DNA of 64,000 bases from Prunella strophiata (taxonomy: Eukaryota; Chordata; Aves; Passeriformes; Prunellidae). Numbering within the stretch: the stretch's first letter is position 1; every line of letters starts with the position of its first letter. A program made the position numbers and the translations under genes. Below, piece by piece: positions 60,491 to 64,000 of this stretch. Under the pieces are notes generated by a model, which made no database searches, had not been told where the DNA came from, and was given only the letters and a program-made list of their open reading frames with translations. The DNA lies in NCBI GenBank assembly GCA_036583965.1, contig JAZBQD010000030.1, positions 51,337,551 to 51,401,550 of the forward strand, in the 5' to 3' direction.

Positions 60491-61634
60491 TTTATTTATT
60501 AAAAATAGTTACTTCAAAATGCCAAAAATTCAGGTAATGTGGATCATAAACATCCACTTAACTGTTATTATCATGACAGATCTTCAAGTAGTGTAGCAAC
60601 TCCACTGGAGTTATGAAAACCGAGGCTCTTATATTGCATTCAGTGTGAACACAGGGTGAGGAATACCAAACAATGATACCTTGTGATTATTAAACACAGA
60701 GTGATAGTCTTCTTCCTCCCTTCAATACAGAAAGCATATTAATTTTCACATATCGAGAGGTAAGCAAATGAACTATTTCCCCAAAACAGGTAATAGGCTG
60801 ATGAAACAAACAAATGGTCTTTTGTTAGAAGTACAAGATAAAATACAAGCACATTAAAGCACAGAGTCTGGTAAAGTGACAAGAGGCTGCTCCACTCTGC
60901 TACAGAGAGGACAGAGAAAGGGCACCCAAAGTGCAACATAAATGGACAGGAAGGAAGATGGCAAGGAAAGAGAAGGGAGGAAGTCTAGTGCTAACAATGC
61001 TTCTATCTGAGACATTAGTGTAAGATACAACAAAATAAACACAGTAGTTTCTAGATTTGCATGACATAGAATAATCTCTCTTGCAGCAGGTTCTTTCTGT
61101 CTCAAATTCCAGAACCCCAAGATCCTCCCTTAGAAGAGTGTTCATCACTTCTGGGAGAAGGGGTTATTCTACACTAGTTTGTTCCTTATACCTCAGTACA
61201 CACCAAGGTCCCGTTTCTTATCACTGTGGATACATCTGTCTGCTTTGTTGCTCCCGACATAAGCAAACTGGAATTGGAGTATGCAGTAACCTGGCTTCTG
61301 GGTGCTGACCCTCACAGCACTCTATGGTGGTGTTCTCTCCACTTTCACTAGTGTGGAATCTCTTCTTGAAATGAGAAACTACACAACACATCAAATAAAA
61401 CTTGAAAAATGACTGAGTTGTCTCGAGACAATAAACATGCTTCTGACTTTGTGATTTCTATTTCCTTTCAGTTCCATGTATGACGATTCAGCACTTGAAA
61501 TACCTGAGAACTGTAAAAGCATTGCAATGTTCATGTCTGTTGCAGTAGACTAACAAAATAATTTTAAAGTCAGTTCTTGGAAGGATTCTGCTCCCTTGTT
61601 CAATTAGTACATAACAAATTGTACACAAATGCTA
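60491..61634 (-). other. VPS36: Probable VPS36 3' UTR
   Basis: Two overlapping AATAAA hexamers on the minus strand at 60500-60491 are candidates for polyadenylation, giving a 3' UTR of about 1.1 kb. Other usage is possible. Confidence 0.4.
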
Positions 61635-61728
61635 TTAGCTTTGTGTCAGAAATAAATTTGGGTAGAATCTCAAGCCCTCCACTGAATCATCTCTGCAAAG
61701 ATGGCCCATCTTTTCAGCAAGAAGCAGC
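61635..61728 (-). CDS. VPS36: VPS36 terminal coding exon
   Basis: Acceptor CTTTCTCTAG. It encodes [20 protein letters not shown] and then [10 protein letters not shown] before a TAA at 61637-61635. It differs from human at one residue in the last few, as I recall. Confidence 0.96.
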
Positions 61729-61888
61729 CTAGAGAAAGCAAAAGAAGATGTTCTGTATTACTTGAGGACAACATGATAACTGAAGTATCAAACACAGCAA
61801 TTATTACTTACCTTTCTTTGGCTAAGAGAACAGACATCCCCACCAGCTTAGCAAACTCATCAGCTGTGAGAGAACCCTTTTCAGACAC
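61635..61888 (-). CDS. VPS36: VPS36, 3' end only (last two coding exons)
   Basis: Two minus-strand exons, 61888-61812 and 61728-61635, join in phase and encode [20 protein letters not shown] and then a stretch ending [10 protein letters not shown]. This matches the C terminus of human VPS36 almost residue for residue. VPS36 is the ESCRT-II subunit with the GLUE domain that binds ubiquitin and phosphoinositides and sorts cargo at endosomes. The present part is the second winged-helix region that packs in the ESCRT-II core. The GLUE domain and remaining exons lie beyond the right edge. The gene is tandem with THSD1, as in human. Confidence 0.97.
61812..61888 (-). CDS. VPS36: VPS36 penultimate coding exon
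   Basis: Acceptor TTTTTGATAG and donor GAAAG|GTAAGT. It has 77 bases, starts in phase 0 and ends in phase 2 within the Arg of KER. Colinear with human VPS36. Confidence 0.96.
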
Positions 61889-64000
61889 CTATCAAAAACC
61901 AAATACACAAATAAACAAACCATAGCATTAAAAGAACAACGAAGTTCTCTCAGCTACCAAATCAGGTCTAGCCTTGAGAAGTGATAAATTGGTAGCAAAT
62001 CCCTTGAGAAGAAAATTAATTTGTTTGCTTTTTTTAAAAGTACAAATAATTATTAGTATTTCCCCTTAAAAACTTCTCTTCTGTTTCCTGGGAAAATTGC
62101 TAAGTATAAAAAAAGCAAGAGAGAAAAGAGTTAAATCTGTAAAAAAATCATGTGGTACCCTTTCCTTTGGATTGTTTTTTAAAGATGCTTTGGAACCAAG
62201 TGAACTGAAAAATTAGAATAGCTCAGACAGCAGAATATAGTCTCCATCAGTGTTTACACAGCAGAAGCCATTCTAAGTGATTTTGCAAACACTGAAGCCT
62301 AGACAAGGAAATAAAGACCTGTTGAGGGCAGCTCATCAATGTAGAAATATAAGTCATCTCAGGTGGAAAAGAATAATTTGAGTTTTATGGGATTTAAAAT
62401 ACACCCACTGCCTACAGGAAAATCCCCAAACCTTAGTACTTCACATGACATTATGGCATACTAGAGGAGTAACTAAAAGCCACCATCACATTCAGCTGAC
62501 ACAAAAGACAGGTTCACTCTAAACTTTGGCTCTGTTGTCTCAACCATACTACTTAATAAAATGAAACCTTCTCACACACGTTGGATATGTGGATGTTCAA
62601 AATACTAGATAAATACTATATATGAAGTCTAGACTTATTATTGCATTGAATTTCCAAGATAAACATGCTTTATTCCTGAAAAATTAGTAATTCTTCCATT
62701 TCTCCATTGCTTTAGATTCAAGCAAAGCTGTAAATCCGGATGTAGTTGCCATTTCCTGTTTCCCACATAACTGGGTGGGGAGAGGTCTATTCTGCATCAT
62801 TCTCAGCAGTAGTCCTTTTAGAGAAACTCAGATTAAATTAGTTCTAGCATGAGATTTTCGGAAGCTAAGAGATCAAATCTGAGTAATGGATGTCAGCTAT
62901 ACAATCAGTGATTAATTATCTTTCCTCCCCAAACCACTACGCTCATCAAGGGTGACGTCGGATTCCTTTGATGTCCGTGTGATTTCCTGTCTTCACCAGC
63001 CATTCAAAACCATATCTTTCTACTGCCTGAAACCCTATGGCTTCCTTTCACTTCTCAGAACTTAATGTATAATGTGCAGTAACACTGAAGTATGGGGTGC
63101 TTTTGGCCCCAAGTCTGATCTCATCTTCCCTTTTCCATACAAGCTAGTCTTCCTTAGTTGAAGCCTCTCCCATTCTTCTATGGAGCCAAAGTTTCATATT
63201 ATGAAAATAACAGAAAAAAGGCACCTTGCTAATAAATCCACCATCTGCTACTTTTTGCAGTTGACCTCCTTTGTTATCAAGAAAGGTTTTTCCTTTCTTT
63301 TCAAATACATAAGCGCTCTTACTGAAGACAAAAAAATCATTAGAAACCAAAAATAATCAGAAAAAAGGCCCTAAAATGGTCTTGGTATTTTTCTATAAAT
63401 TTAAGAAAATAAACTGAAAATACTAACATATACTAAAAGACTTAAGCATTTTAGTGTTGCTGATTTAGAATGGAATCTTTTAAATGACTGTAAACATTTC
63501 TCTTATCTATTTCTCTTATCTAAAAGTCTTCTGATAAGCAAAAGCTATAAGGTGACAATCCTGCAAAACACACTGAGGCAGTCTACCTTGTGTCAAGTGA
63601 GGAGGAGTCTGTGATAGCTCTACTTTTTCTTGACTGCCCCCTCTTTGACATTTAACTTTGGATACACTGGATCTGCCTTTTCTCAAATGTATGAAAATCA
63701 AAAAAGTATATTCCACTCAGAAAGACATGGAAAAATGTAACAAATAATGGGATAACAGGACTGTAAAGTGTCCAGAGGCAGCAAGACCACAAAGGTTTAT
63801 GACACTGAGCAATTCATATTATCTTTTTCCCTAATGAAGCTGGTTTAATTTTATACACACTATTCTTCTACTGAGTGCTCTTCATAGCAGCAAACTCAGT
63901 ACACATACAATGTACTGTTCTATGAAATAAACCCAAACCAAACAACTACCTATATCAACATTTAAGAGCTGTTTCCACTGCTTTCAAGCAGTACAGTGTC
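61889..64000 (-). other. VPS36: VPS36 intron, cut by the window edge
   Basis: No further VPS36 exon is recognisable, so the intron before the penultimate exon exceeds 2.1 kb. One open stretch with exon-like edges (63225-63323) does not match VPS36 and is discussed in the findings. Confidence 0.75.

Noticed and set aside
1..64000. CRISPR arrays, bacterial operons, tRNA or rRNA genes
   Set aside because: No regularly spaced repeats and no tRNA or rRNA folds were recognised. The DNA is vertebrate nuclear sequence.

Overview
This is nuclear DNA from a bird, most likely a songbird. Non-coding DNA dominates. Young and old CR1 LINE fragments are scattered through it, there are solo ERV LTRs of avian type, and the genes have GT-AG introns and CpG-island promoters. 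The species assignment is inference from repeat types and intron sizes.

Layout. (1) 1-2.2 kb: a CpG island and two splice-bounded minus-strand exons look like the 5' end of a gene running off the left edge; I could not identify it. (2) 2.2-9.7 kb: a repeat cluster with a plus-strand CR1, a minus-strand CR1 split by a 315-bp solo LTR with a perfect 6-bp target duplication, a second solo LTR of 375 bp, and a third LTR-like block. (3) 13.4-20.9 kb, plus strand: a seven-coding-exon gene whose joined reading frame encodes a 337-residue secreted fibrinogen-C-terminal-domain protein resembling FGL1. (4) 24.7-51.0 kb, minus strand: the complete THSD1 gene, with four coding exons that join in phase to 852 codons, a non-coding first exon and a CpG-island promoter. 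(5) 51.3-61.6 kb: gene-poor DNA with a CR1 next to the THSD1 promoter and a degraded old CR1. (6) 61.6-61.9 kb, minus strand: the last two coding exons of VPS36; the rest lies beyond the right edge.

The THSD1-VPS36 tandem order and shared orientation match human 13q14.3. The FGL1-like gene downstream of THSD1 is not part of the human arrangement as I know it. There is no operon-like cooperation: THSD1 is an endothelial membrane protein, VPS36 an ESCRT-II subunit, and the FGL1-like product a probable secreted ligand. The most unusual items are the FGL1-like gene, a near-perfect 61-bp palindrome in a THSD1 intron, a signal-peptide-like 39-codon ORF in THSD1 intron 1, and the unidentified gene start at the left edge. 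All splice sites were read by eye from phase and consensus; no alignment was run.
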